Part shown: positions 34,970-43,961 of the stretch, one piece after another
Position numbering within the stretch: the stretch's first letter is position 1
How the letters are laid out: each line of letters begins with the position of its first letter
Assembly: GCA_944325355.1 (NCBI GenBank)
Contig: CALUZS010000013.1
Location: forward strand, 19,562-83,561
DNA: 64,000 bases
Direction of reading: 5' to 3'
Origin: an uncultured Parabacteroides sp.
Lineage (GTDB): Bacteria; Bacteroidota; Bacteroidia; Bacteroidales; Tannerellaceae
The notes under the pieces: model-generated
Told to the model about the DNA's origin: nothing
The model's database searches: none
The model's input: only the letters and a program-made list of their open reading frames with translations
Program-made: the position numbers and the translations under genes

Positions 34970-37900
34970 ATGAAAAAGAAGATAAAAAAGGCATTATGGA
35001 TAATCTTCGCTGTCGTCCTATTCATATTCATCGTGATTCCGGCTGCAACTTTCGCCATACTGAAATGGAAAATACTTACGCCTGAAACACTTACTCCTTT
35101 AATTATAGAGAATGCGAACAAGATGATTGAAGGGAAATTCGATTGCGAAAAAATCGAACTCACCTATTTTGAGACATTCCCTTACTTGGGTGTCAAGCTA
35201 TCGAACGGATTCTTATTATCTCCGAAAGATACTACCGACAGCGACACGCAAGTACCCGATACTATTGCCGCATTCAACAATATCACCATCGCGGTCAACC
35301 CGTCAGACTATTTCTTATTCAAACAGCTCACCCTTAACTATTTCAACATCGATCACCCAAGGATATACGGATATATCGACAAAAACAACAAACCTAACTG
35401 GATGATTCTTAAAGAAGATTCGGCCGAGACTGTAACCAGTGCGGATTCGACAACTTTTGAAATGCCGAACATTAATCTGCGAAGGATTACTATCAACAAC
35501 GGCTACCTGCAATACGTTGATGAAGTCCAGTCCACGTTTGCCGAACTGAAAGATTTCGGTCTTCTTTTGAAGGGAGCCATTCGCAAAGACAATAACAAAT
35601 TCAAAATCAAAGCGGCCATTGCCGAAGTGAACTTCGACAGCCCTGCATACACGCTGAACAACAGCCAGCAGATTTCTTTTGAAAGCGGAATCCTGCTGAC
35701 GAACCAATATCAAGACATCACGCTGGAAAATGCCGAACTGAAAATAAACAACATTCCTTTTACTGCCGACGGGTATGTAAAAACCATCGCAGCAAACAAA
35801 AGAGACATCGACTTGAAGTTAGGACTAAGCGTGTCGGATATGGCTGATTTATTGGATTACATTCCGGACATCTACTTTAAGAACAAAAAAGACATCAAAG
35901 CTGAAGGGAAAATAACCTTGGAAAGTAGTATCAAAGGTATGCTGGGCGACAGCATTGTCCCGACAATCAATCTCAGCTGCAAGGTAGACGATGCAGCCTA
36001 TCATGTGAAAGGAATCAAACAAGGTATCGACCAATTCCTGCTCGACCTTAAAGTTCATTTGAACGGAACAGCACCCGATTCCTCATTCCTTAAGTTGGAA
36101 AACCTGCAACTGAAAGGAACAAACGCAATTCTTTCCAGCAAAGGGACAGTCCATGACCTGTTCAACAACCCGGCGGTTTCAGCCGAAATTGTCGGAGACA
36201 TAAACTTCACCCAATTATGTAAAGACTTTTTGAACCCGGACACGCTGCTCGTCGAAGGAATATTAAAGGCTGACATAAATACAACCTTTACAGTCAAAGA
36301 CATACTTAGTGCACAATATGGGAATATCACAGCGGCCGGAAATCTCTCTTTCGACCATTTCAAAGCATATAGCAAACCTTTAGACCTCAATTTCTTTATC
36401 TCTGGGACAAAATTAGAAACAAGAATGTTTGAACCGGCAGATACGGCTCGCACAAAGATGAAGAAAATTTTGAACGCAACCCTCACTGTCGACACACTGA
36501 ATGCCAGATACCAGAAAAGTATCAGGACAAACATACGGAATCTTAAGATGCAGGCAAGAACGACCCCGATTATTGACACTACATCCGTTATGCCTATGGC
36601 TGTGTCTTTCCGGTTCGGGCATTTGAGCACCCTGCTGCCAGACTCCGCTTGGCTTTCAACCAAAAACCTGTCGGTGAAAGCCGGCATAGGACCGTCGAGG
36701 AGCGACAAGAGAATGCCTTCGGCGGGAGTCTCTTTCACCTTAGACACGCTGAAGTATTTCTCTTTACCGTTGCGTACAGGATTGTCTCTCGCCAAAAGCG
36801 AAATCAATGTGGAAGCTGTCACATTCCGAGACCTATATATGAAATACCGGAAAGAGCGACAAAGAACAACAACGCGGCGCAACACCATGCGGGCAAGGAA
36901 CGTCTCCGCAAAAAGAGACACGGCACAAAAAAATCCGCTCGATATTTGGGACATACAAGGAAATATCAAATTCGACCGTTTCCGGTTATTCAGTAAAATG
37001 TTTCCTCTTCCTATAAGCATGGACCCTGCAAATTTGAAATTTACGACAAACAATGTTGCACTCAACGGGGCAAAAGTCCACATCGGGAAAAGTGATTTGA
37101 AACTCAACGGGAATATCCGGCAAATAAGACGCGCTTTCAAACGCGGCGGAACACTGCGAGGAAACTTCCTCTTCGAATCCGAATACATCGACTGCAACCA
37201 ACTATTGCAGGCTATGAATGCAGGAATGGAATATGCAGCAACGAGCACCCCTGTCACTGATATCGAAGACGAAGCACTGAACTTGCAGACAGACGTTATG
37301 GAAACAGCAGATTCTCTCGCCACAGAAACAGTAGTTGACTCAACAGCGACAGAAATATTCCGTATTCCGAAATTCCTCGATATGGAACTCGACACAAAAA
37401 TCAAAAAAATCGACTTCCGGAATCTGAAAATGACCGATGTTTACGGAAACATAGTTATCAGGAACCAAAGTTTCAATTTGAACGAACTTTCCATGAATTC
37501 GAATATCGGGAAAGGGAAAATTACGTTGCTCTACTCCTCACAGGACAAAAACGAAGCAGACATCGGCTTCGATTTGGGGCTGAACGAAATTCAGGTAGAC
37601 AAACTTATCGGGTTATTCCCGACGATGGATACGTTAGTCCCAATGTTGCGTTCATTCGAAGGCGTAGTGGATTGCCAGATTACAGCAAATACCAAACTGG
37701 ATTCGGCAATGTCTGTCAAATTGCCGACTTTGCAGTCCTTCTGTTATCTGCACGGGAAAAACATGACCCTGCTCGACGGAGAGACTTTTGCCGAAATATC
37801 AAAAATGCTCTGGTTCAAGAATAAGGAACGAAACGTCATCGACAGCATATCGGTAGATTTAGCTGTGAGAGACAACAAAATAGAAGTCTTCCCGTTCTTG

Positions 37901-38194
37901 GTGGAAATGGACAGATATAGAGTAGCTGTCGGCGGGACGCAAAATCTTGACATGACATTCGACTACCACATCTCCGTATTGAAATCGCCGCTACCTTTCA
38001 AAATAGGCGTCGACATCAAAGGAAATTTAGACGATTTCAAAATACGTTTGGCAAAATGCCGATATAAAGACATATTCCAACCTGCAAAAGTAGCAGAGCT
38101 GCACAGTTCGCGCTCCAACATCAGGGAAGAGATACGGGAAGCCATCCTTGAACAGATAAAAAAATCCGTCCAGACACCGTCAGATGATTCTTAA
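34970..38194 (+). CDS. AsmA-like protein (large, inner-membrane anchored)
   Basis: The 1074-residue protein has one N-terminal membrane anchor (about 8-30, ALWIIFAVVLFIFIVIPAAT) with a lysine-rich start, and then a very long beta-rich periplasmic region. Repeated short strands, the FDCEKIELTYFETFPYLGVKL opening and the C-terminal FDYHISVLKSPLPFKIGVDIKGNLDDFKI region are those of AsmA family proteins, which relate to TamB and YhdP and are thought to carry lipids between the membranes. It has its own promoter and stands alone, convergent with rfbB; no clear terminator is seen in the 63-base gap. Confidence 0.9.
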   Translation: MKKKIKKALWIIFAVVLFIFIVIPAATFAILKWKILTPETLTPLIIENANKMIEGKFDCEKIELTYFETFPYLGVKLSNGFLLSPKDTTDSDTQVPDTIAAFNNITIAVNPSDYFLFKQLTLNYFNIDHPRIYGYIDKNNKPNWMILKEDSAETVTSADSTTFEMPNINLRRITINNGYLQYVDEVQSTFAELKDFGLLLKGAIRKDNNKFKIKAAIAEVNFDSPAYTLNNSQQISFESGILLTNQYQDITLENAELKINNIPFTADGYVKTIAANKRDIDLKLGLSVSDMADLLDYIPDIYFKNKKDIKAEGKITLESSIKGMLGDSIVPTINLSCKVDDAAYHVKGIKQGIDQFLLDLKVHLNGTAPDSSFLKLENLQLKGTNAILSSKGTVHDLFNNPAVSAEIVGDINFTQLCKDFLNPDTLLVEGILKADINTTFTVKDILSAQYGNITAAGNLSFDHFKAYSKPLDLNFFISGTKLETRMFEPADTARTKMKKILNATLTVDTLNARYQKSIRTNIRNLKMQARTTPIIDTTSVMPMAVSFRFGHLSTLLPDSAWLSTKNLSVKAGIGPSRSDKRMPSAGVSFTLDTLKYFSLPLRTGLSLAKSEINVEAVTFRDLYMKYRKERQRTTTRRNTMRARNVSAKRDTAQKNPLDIWDIQGNIKFDRFRLFSKMFPLPISMDPANLKFTTNNVALNGAKVHIGKSDLKLNGNIRQIRRAFKRGGTLRGNFLFESEYIDCNQLLQAMNAGMEYAATSTPVTDIEDEALNLQTDVMETADSLATETVVDSTATEIFRIPKFLDMELDTKIKKIDFRNLKMTDVYGNIVIRNQSFNLNELSMNSNIGKGKITLLYSSQDKNEADIGFDLGLNEIQVDKLIGLFPTMDTLVPMLRSFEGVVDCQITANTKLDSAMSVKLPTLQSFCYLHGKNMTLLDGETFAEISKMLWFKNKERNVIDSISVDLAVRDNKIEVFPFLVEMDRYRVAVGGTQNLDMTFDYHISVLKSPLPFKIGVDIKGNLDDFKIRLAKCRYKDIFQPAKVAELHSSRSNIREEIREAILEQIKKSVQTPSDDS

Positions 38195-38257
38195 AGTGCA
38201 TTGGACGGACAAATCAGGTTATGTCACAAATGGATTGGCAACAAACAGGAATGGGGG

Positions 38258-39397
38258 TTATCGGTTTGCATACATCCGCTCATAGTATTTCATATACTCA
38301 CCGCCGATGATGCTCTCCACCCAATCCTGATGTTCCAAATACCAACGTATCGTCTTAACAATTCCTTCTTCAAAATTATGCTCCGGCAACCATCCCAACT
38401 CTTCAGATATCTTCGACGGATCTATTGCATAACGTTGGTCGTGACCGAGACGATCCTTCACAAAAGAAATCAAGCTGTCGTTTATCCAATCGACCGATAA
38501 AGAACCGTCCGGGTTGTAGTCTCTTTTTTTCAAGGCATCACGGTAAGCCGGCTGCTCTATCATTAACTGGTGGATTGTACGGATAATCAATTTTACGATT
38601 TCAATGTTCCGTTTCTCATTATGCCCGCCCACATTATAAACTTCACCGTCCCTGCCGTTACGGACAACCAAATCAATGGCTTTACAATGGTCTTCCACAT
38701 ACAGCCAATCACGGACATTCGATCCATCGCCATAAACAGGAATATTTTTTCCTTCCAGTATGTTCTTTATCACCAAAGGTATCAGCTTCTCCGGAAAATG
38801 ATACGGACCATAATTATTCGAACAGCGCGTAATCGTCACCGGCATCTTGAAGGTTTCATGATAAGCTTTTACAAACAAATCGGCACTGGTTTTCGATGCG
38901 CTATACGGGCTACGCGGGTCAAGCGGTGTCTGTTCCGTAAAATAGCCGGAAGCGCCCAAACTTCCATAAACCTCATCGGTCGAAACCTGATGAAAACGGA
39001 CACCCTCACGCCACAATGGATAGCCTTGTTCATCTTTACCAACCACCCATGCCTTACGGGCTGCGTCTAACAAATTCTGTGTCCCTAAAATATTAGTCTG
39101 CAAAAAAAGCTGCGGGTTTTCGATACTCCGGTCAACATGGCTTTCCGCAGCAAAATTCACCACATAATCAAAGCTGTACTCCGAAAAAAGCCGGTCAACA
39201 AGTTCCCTGTCTCCAATATCGCCTTTCACAAAAAAGCAATGCTCATTGTCGATATCTTTGGCAATCGTAGCCAAATTCCCGGCATACGTCAACAGATCAA
39301 GCACAACAATCTTCACATCTTCATAGGTCGACAACATATATTTCACGAAGTTCGCCCCGATAAATCCGGCACCACCCGTAACCAAATAGCATTTCAT
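38258..39397 (-). CDS. rfbB: dTDP-glucose 4,6-dehydratase
   Basis: RfbB makes dTDP-4-keto-6-deoxyglucose, the second step to dTDP-L-rhamnose and other deoxysugars. The 379-residue short-chain dehydrogenase-type protein has the NAD site GGAGFIGANFV (about 7-17), NFAAESHVDRSI, VSTDEVYGSLG, the catalytic YSASKTSAD (Tyr-x3-Lys) and NNYGPYHFPEKLIPL. A 20-30 residue insertion compared with E. coli (DAARKAWVVGKDEQGYPLWR) is common in Bacteroidota. It lies 14 bases after rfbC. The partner genes rfbA and rfbD are not in this window. Confidence 0.97.
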   Translation of the reverse strand: MKCYLVTGGAGFIGANFVKYMLSTYEDVKIVVLDLLTYAGNLATIAKDIDNEHCFFVKGDIGDRELVDRLFSEYSFDYVVNFAAESHVDRSIENPQLFLQTNILGTQNLLDAARKAWVVGKDEQGYPLWREGVRFHQVSTDEVYGSLGASGYFTEQTPLDPRSPYSASKTSADLFVKAYHETFKMPVTITRCSNNYGPYHFPEKLIPLVIKNILEGKNIPVYGDGSNVRDWLYVEDHCKAIDLVVRNGRDGEVYNVGGHNEKRNIEIVKLIIRTIHQLMIEQPAYRDALKKRDYNPDGSLSVDWINDSLISFVKDRLGHDQRYAIDPSKISEELGWLPEHNFEEGIVKTIRWYLEHQDWVESIIGGEYMKYYERMYANR

Positions 39398-39411
39398 ATC
39401 ATATTCATTTA

Positions 39412-39975
39412 TTATATTTCAAAATTAAATTCCGCGTCTTTCAAGAACGGTGCTTTCAAATCCTTATCCGACAGCAAAAAAGTCCCGGAATCTGTATCCT
39501 TCGGCCGCCATTGTACGGCCAAGTCAGGGTCATCGAAACGCAAGCTGCGCTCGGCACTCGGCTGATAAACATTATCCACTTTATAAGCAAAGACAGCTTC
39601 ATCACTCAAGACTTGAAAACCGTGTGCGAAGCCGCGAGGAACAAATAATTGACGTTTGTTCGCTTCTGTCAATTCCACCGCCACGCTCTTAAGATAAGTC
39701 GGAGAGTTCCTGCGCAAATCGACAGCCACATCCAAGACTGCCCCTTTTATGACCCGGACCAACTTCGCCTGTGAATAGGGAGCAAGCTGATAATGCAATC
39801 CGCGCAACACCCCTTTTCTCGAACAAGATTCATTATCCTGTATGAAATCAACTGCCCCTATATGGGAATCAAACGCTTCTTTCTGGTATGACTCCATGAA
39901 ATAACCTCTGGCATCCATAAACACACGCGGTTCTATAATCCAGACGCCAAGGACTTCCGTTTGTATGAAATTCAT
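39412..39975 (-). CDS. rfbC: dTDP-4-dehydrorhamnose 3,5-epimerase
   Basis: RfbC epimerises dTDP-4-keto-6-deoxyglucose at C3 and C5. The 187-residue cupin-fold protein contains RGYFMESYQKEAF, the catalytic His in LRGLHYQ, VDLRRNSPTY, FVPRGFAHGF and FAYKVDNVY with the second active residue Tyr. Its length is normal. It is first in the rfbC-rfbB pair. No consensus -7 box is seen upstream; TTACTTTG at about 40000-40007 (minus strand) is close. Confidence 0.97.
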   Translation of the reverse strand: MNFIQTEVLGVWIIEPRVFMDARGYFMESYQKEAFDSHIGAVDFIQDNESCSRKGVLRGLHYQLAPYSQAKLVRVIKGAVLDVAVDLRRNSPTYLKSVAVELTEANKRQLFVPRGFAHGFQVLSDEAVFAYKVDNVYQPSAERSLRFDDPDLAVQWRPKDTDSGTFLLSDKDLKAPFLKDAEFNFEI

Positions 39976-40180
39976 AATTCGTATCTTTTATGTAGAACAA
40001 AGTAACACGTTTTTTACAAAACCTGCAAGCCATAAAGACTCCCAAAGAACATGCACCGTGAAAAACCGGAAAAGAACAGCCCGCCATTCAAAAAGAAATC
40101 CGGCAGATTTCCACCAAAAGCAGCCGAGCCTTTTCTAAAAAACCGCCGGACGTTTTCCGGAAAATCCCGGCTTTTAAAAT

Positions 40181-40215
40181 AAAAAAATCACAGCAAAGTT
40201 TTCTTTGCTGTGATT
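40181..40215 (-). terminator. terminator of L31
   Basis: AATCACAGCAAAG and its complement (stem 40187-40215) form a 12-bp hairpin followed on the minus strand by a T run (A7 on the plus strand at 40181-40187). The stretch between this and rfbC (40010-40180) holds short GC-rich palindromes but no gene. Confidence 0.85.
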
Positions 40216-40276
40216 AATAATATTTTCAGACGAAACCGTCTTAACATAGCGACGGCATTACATTTCCGGCACAAAT

Positions 40277-40528
40277 TTACTTTTTACGGTTTCCGTAACG
40301 GCTCAAGAACTTATCAACACGACCCGCTGTATCAACCAATTTCGCTTTACCAGTAAAAAACGGATGAGAAGTGTTTGAAATTTCCACTTTTATCAACGGA
40401 TATTCTACACCGTCCAAAACGATAGTGTCTTTTGTGCTTGCAGTCGAACGAGTAATAAACATATCATCGTTAGACATGTCCTTGAAAACTACAGGACGAT
40501 AATTTTCTGGATGAATTCCTTTCTTCAT
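40277..40528 (-). CDS. rpmE2: 50S ribosomal protein L31, zinc-free (type B) form
   Basis: The 83-residue protein has the L31 signature [15 protein letters not shown] and [26 protein letters not shown]. It contains no cysteine, so it is the C-minus form that does not bind zinc; other bacteria make this form under zinc limitation, but in many Bacteroidota it is the only copy. I cannot see whether another copy exists. It is a single-gene unit with its own promoter and terminator. Confidence 0.97.
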   Translation of the reverse strand: MKKGIHPENYRPVVFKDMSNDDMFITRSTASTKDTIVLDGVEYPLIKVEISNTSHPFFTGKAKLVDTAGRVDKFLSRYGNRKK

Positions 40529-40586
40529 TTCTTTATCTTATTTTTATTTATCAATACTTATTCAGTGGTAACCGGCATTTGGCTTG

Positions 40587-40594
40587 CAAAGGTA
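40587..40594 (-). promoter_or_regulatory. promoter of rpmE2 (-7 and -33)
   Basis: The minus strand reads TACCTTTG, 58 bases before the start at 40528. A TTTG lies 20 bases further upstream (40615-40618), the spacing expected for the -33 element. Between this and the fba promoter (40619-40782) nothing else is recognised. Confidence 0.65.
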
Positions 40595-40782
40595 TGGATA
40601 AGAGTTGAAACTAACAAAGATTTTCCATACCATTTTAATCTGTCCCTGAAAAAATCAGAAATCCCCACTAATCGGCGTCCCAAAAGTAAGAGATTTTCCA
40701 AAATAACACACAAATTCAACCCTCTTTGCCTGCACTTTTGATTTTTTATATGCTCTAAAGCATCTATTTAAGCGTAAAATTA

Positions 40783-40790
40783 TATCTTTG
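40783..40790 (+). promoter_or_regulatory. -7 promoter box of fba
   Basis: TATCTTTG, 43 bases before the ATG at 40834. The leader of about 40 bases is AT-rich. Confidence 0.6.
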
Positions 40791-40833
40791 CACCAGTTTT
40801 AAATACTAACGTATAAATTAAAAATATACAATT

Positions 40834-41832
40834 ATGGTAAGCTACAAAGAACTAGGTCTTGTAAACACCAAAGAGATGTTTGCAAAGGCAATTAAAGGAG
40901 GTTATGCAATCCCTGCTTTCAACTTCAATAACATGGAACAGTTGCAGGCTATCGTTAAAGCAGCTGTTGAAACAAAATCACCGGTAATCCTGCAAGTTTC
41001 CAAAGGTGCACGTAACTATGCTAATCAGACATTGCTCCGTTACATGGCAGAAGGAGCTGTTGAATATGCAAAAGAATTAGGCTGCGAAAAACCGCAAATC
41101 GTATTGCACTTGGACCACGGAGATTCTTTTGAATTATGCAAAAGCTGTGTTGACATGGGATTCTCCTCTGTCATGATTGACGGTTCCCATCTTCCTTATG
41201 AAGAAAATGTTGCTTTGACAAAGAAAGTGGTAGAGTACGCCCACCAATACGACGTTACTGTTGAAGGCGAACTTGGCGTTTTGGCTGGAGTTGAAGACGA
41301 AGTATCCGCAGAACACCACACTTATACAAATCCAGAGGAAGTTATCGATTTCGCAACCCGTACAGGATGTGATTCTTTGGCTATCTCTATCGGAACGTCT
41401 CACGGTGCTTACAAATTCAAACCGGAACAATGCCACGTAGACCCGGCAACCGGACGTTTGGTTCCTCCTCCTTTGGCATTCGACGTATTGGATGCCGTTA
41501 TGGCAAAATTACCGGGATTCCCAATCGTATTGCACGGATCATCTTCAGTTCCTCAAGAGTATGTAGACATGATCAATCAATATGGCGGAAAGCTGGAAGC
41601 AGCTATCGGTATTCCGGAAGAAGAATTGCGTAAAGCTGCTAAATCTGCTGTATGCAAAATCAACATCGACTCTGATTCCCGTTTGGCAATGACAGCAGCT
41701 GTCCGCAAGGTATTTGCTGAAAAGCCGGCAGAATTTGACCCGCGCAAGTATTTAGGTCCGGCTCGCGATGAAATGGAAAAACTTTACAAACACAAGATCA
41801 TCAACGTTCTTGGTTCAAACGACAAACTTTAA
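40834..41832 (+). CDS. fba: class II fructose-bisphosphate aldolase
   Basis: The enzyme splits fructose 1,6-bisphosphate into DHAP and glyceraldehyde 3-phosphate in glycolysis and runs in reverse in gluconeogenesis. The 332-residue zinc enzyme shows the metal-site signature LHLDHGDSFELC (near residue 95), the second signature EGELGVLAGVEDEV (near 147), ISIGTSHGAYKF and VLHGSSSVPQEY. Codon use is strongly biased, as expected for an abundant enzyme. It is a single-gene unit with a promoter and a strong terminator. Confidence 0.97.
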   Translation: MVSYKELGLVNTKEMFAKAIKGGYAIPAFNFNNMEQLQAIVKAAVETKSPVILQVSKGARNYANQTLLRYMAEGAVEYAKELGCEKPQIVLHLDHGDSFELCKSCVDMGFSSVMIDGSHLPYEENVALTKKVVEYAHQYDVTVEGELGVLAGVEDEVSAEHHTYTNPEEVIDFATRTGCDSLAISIGTSHGAYKFKPEQCHVDPATGRLVPPPLAFDVLDAVMAKLPGFPIVLHGSSSVPQEYVDMINQYGGKLEAAIGIPEEELRKAAKSAVCKINIDSDSRLAMTAAVRKVFAEKPAEFDPRKYLGPARDEMEKLYKHKIINVLGSNDKL

Positions 41833-41852
41833 TTCCATTGTAATATAATTGG

Positions 41853-41891
41853 CAGGGCATAACGAAAAAGATTTGTTATGCCCTGTTTTTT
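41853..41891 (+). terminator. terminator of fba
   Basis: CAGGGCATAAC (41853-41863) pairs with GTTATGCCCTG (41875-41885), followed by a run of six T, 21 bases after the fba stop. The rest of the gap up to the nhaA promoter shows nothing else. Confidence 0.9.
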
Positions 41892-42025
41892 ATTCCCCCG
41901 GAACAACCGGCAAGTTTTCCCAACACCCCTACCTATTTACATATAAACATTCACGATTCCTCCTGCCGGAAAGAGATAAGACAAGCCCGGAGAATTTCCT
42001 ATTTTCCCATATCAGCTTTTATATA

Positions 42026-42033
42026 TACCTTTG
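42026..42033 (+). promoter_or_regulatory. -7 promoter box of nhaA
   Basis: TACCTTTG, 41 bases before the ATG at 42075. Confidence 0.6.
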
Positions 42034-42074
42034 CACTATCAATAACTACAAACTAAATCAAATAACAATAAATA

Positions 42075-43430
42075 ATGCAGAATACTATCAATGTAATACT
42101 GAAGCCGCTAAAGCGCTTTGCGCTCCTAAAGCCGAATGCAAGTCTTTTACTTTTTTTCGCAATGGTTATTGCCATGATTCTGGCAAATTCGCCTTGGCAA
42201 GAGAGTTATCATAAATTATTATCCTACCCGATACACTTACAGGCAGGAAACTTCAATTTCTTCTCTCACCATGGAGAAACCATGTCAATGCTGGCATTTG
42301 TCAACGATGCATTGATGGCTGTATTCTTCTTCGTCATCGGTCTGGAAATAAAACAAGAGATATTGATAGGCGAATTGCAATCCCTGAAAAAAGCATTGCT
42401 TCCCATTATCGCCGCCTGCGGGGGAATGATTGTACCGGTTCTGTTCTACTTCATAATCTGTCCGTCCGAGCCTGAAAGTATGGGCGCCGCCATTCCAATG
42501 GCAACCGATATTGCATTTGCCCTTGCGGTATTAGGTCTGTTAGGAAAACGCATTCCACTCAGCTTCCGGATATTTCTGACAGCGTTGGCGGTGGTCGACG
42601 ACATCGGCGGGATAATTATCATTGCACTTTTTTACAGTGGAGAAATCGCATACGTCCCGCTACTGATTTCATTTATCTTCCTCGCCATCCTTTATGCCGG
42701 AGGATTAATGAAAATCAACAACCACCTGTTTTATTACATATTAGGATTCTGTGTATGGTTCTTATTCCTCGAATCAGGAATACATCCTACCATCGCCGGA
42801 GTATTGGTGGCATTCACTGTCCCGGCTCTCCCGGTCGCTTCGCTCGACCACTTCGAAGAAGACATGCGAAGTTATCTGGCAATGTTGGATAAGTCGCAAA
42901 TCAAAACAGGGGAAAAGGCAAGCGTGCTTACATCCCAGCACATGCAAATACTCGATAACATACATACATTGGCAGACAAAACCGTCAGTCCGTTGCAAAG
43001 TATTGCAGAAAAACTCCATCCGATCGTAAACTATCTGATACTTCCGCTATTCGCCTTCGTCAATGCAGGAGTTACATTCGACGACATCAATCCGGACGGA
43101 TTAGTCGGAATTCCTTTAGCTATCGTATTTGGTCTCGTCGCCGGGAAATCTCTTGGAATATTTTCATTCTCTTACCTGTTTATCAAAATGAAAGTCGTCA
43201 CAATGCCTAAACATATGAGCAAAAGATCTCTCTTCGGAATTGCCATGTTAGGCGGCATCGGATTCACAGTCGCACTGTTCATAGCCAATCTATCGTTCGA
43301 CCTCTCCGCTCCCAATGGGACAATGATGCTCAATCAAGCAAAGCTGGGCGTATTCTGCGGTTCTTTCATCTCCGGAATCCTCGGATATATCCTCCTGAAG
43401 ATTTTCGCGCCGAAAAAAATTGAACAATAA
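42075..43430 (+). CDS. nhaA: NhaA-type Na+/H+ antiporter
   Basis: The 451-residue inner-membrane protein swaps sodium for protons to control sodium and pH. About twelve membrane segments are visible, with the NhaA signatures FFVIGLEIKQEILIGEL, IPMATDIAFALAVL, and the ion-binding aspartate pair in LTALAVVDDIGGI. It is longer than the 388-residue E. coli protein; the extra part is a hydrophilic loop (about residues 270-315) before helix 9, as in other Bacteroidota NhaA. The last ten bases precede a new promoter for the next gene by about 40 bases. Confidence 0.96.
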   Translation: MQNTINVILKPLKRFALLKPNASLLLFFAMVIAMILANSPWQESYHKLLSYPIHLQAGNFNFFSHHGETMSMLAFVNDALMAVFFFVIGLEIKQEILIGELQSLKKALLPIIAACGGMIVPVLFYFIICPSEPESMGAAIPMATDIAFALAVLGLLGKRIPLSFRIFLTALAVVDDIGGIIIIALFYSGEIAYVPLLISFIFLAILYAGGLMKINNHLFYYILGFCVWFLFLESGIHPTIAGVLVAFTVPALPVASLDHFEEDMRSYLAMLDKSQIKTGEKASVLTSQHMQILDNIHTLADKTVSPLQSIAEKLHPIVNYLILPLFAFVNAGVTFDDINPDGLVGIPLAIVFGLVAGKSLGIFSFSYLFIKMKVVTMPKHMSKRSLFGIAMLGGIGFTVALFIANLSFDLSAPNGTMMLNQAKLGVFCGSFISGILGYILLKIFAPKKIEQ

Positions 43431-43467
43431 AACGGCCGCCATACGTAAAACAAATCGGAAAAGGCAT

Positions 43468-43475
43468 TATATTTG
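43468..43475 (+). promoter_or_regulatory. -7 promoter box of the YhcH-family gene
   Basis: TATATTTG, 22 bases before the ATG at 43498. It lies inside the frame that extends up to 43420 and so decides for the later start. Confidence 0.6.
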
Positions 43476-43497
43476 CAATATACAAAATTCGATTACT

Positions 43498-43947
43498 ATG
43501 ATTCTGGAATCGTTACAAAACACGCTCTGGTGCGAAAAATTGCATCCGTTATTCAAGCAGGTTTTCGATTACATCAAGTCGACCGACTTTTCAACATTCC
43601 CCGAAGGGAAAAAAGATTTAGGAAATGATGTTTCAATTTCGATTATGAACCTGACATGCAAACCGAAAAGCGAAGCAGTCATCGAGACACATGACAAATA
43701 TATCGATATACAACTCCCTTTGTTCGGCGTAGAAAAAATCGGATGGAAATCGAGAGGGGAATTGCAAGAAGAATCCATTCCCTACGATGAAGAAAAGGAC
43801 ATTACCTTTTATATCGATCATCCCACGGCATATACGAAAGTATATCCGGGACAATTTGTCATCTATTTTCCGTCCGACGGACACGCACCCGGCATCGGGC
43901 AGGGAACCATCAGGAAAGCAGTAATAAAAATTCCGGTTAACATTTAA
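43498..43947 (+). CDS. YhcH/YjgK/YiaL (DUF386) family protein
   Basis: From the chosen start the protein has 149 residues. It shows the cupin-like motifs of the family: KSEAVIETHDKYIDIQL with metal-binding His and Glu, GVEKIGW, and FVIYFPSDGHAPGIG with the second His, then KAVIKIPV. Relatives include YhcH of the sialic-acid operon and the small EbgC subunit of a beta-galactosidase; some may open or rotate sugar rings (anomerases), so the exact substrate is unknown. It stands 14 bases before an AMP-ligase gene, with which it is co-transcribed. Confidence 0.9.
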   Translation: MILESLQNTLWCEKLHPLFKQVFDYIKSTDFSTFPEGKKDLGNDVSISIMNLTCKPKSEAVIETHDKYIDIQLPLFGVEKIGWKSRGELQEESIPYDEEKDITFYIDHPTAYTKVYPGQFVIYFPSDGHAPGIGQGTIRKAVIKIPVNI

Positions 43948-43961
43948 AATTTACAGTGATT

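Noticed and set aside
36055..37404. 449-codon open frame antisense to the AsmA-like gene
   Set aside because: It is the complement of a clear coding frame; its composition (Ser, Phe, Val, Arg rich, no family match) is that of a shadow frame.
40010..40180. Several short CCGG-type palindromes before the L31 terminator
   Set aside because: They are brief, not regularly spaced and have no adjacent T run; they may be chance or minor hairpins.
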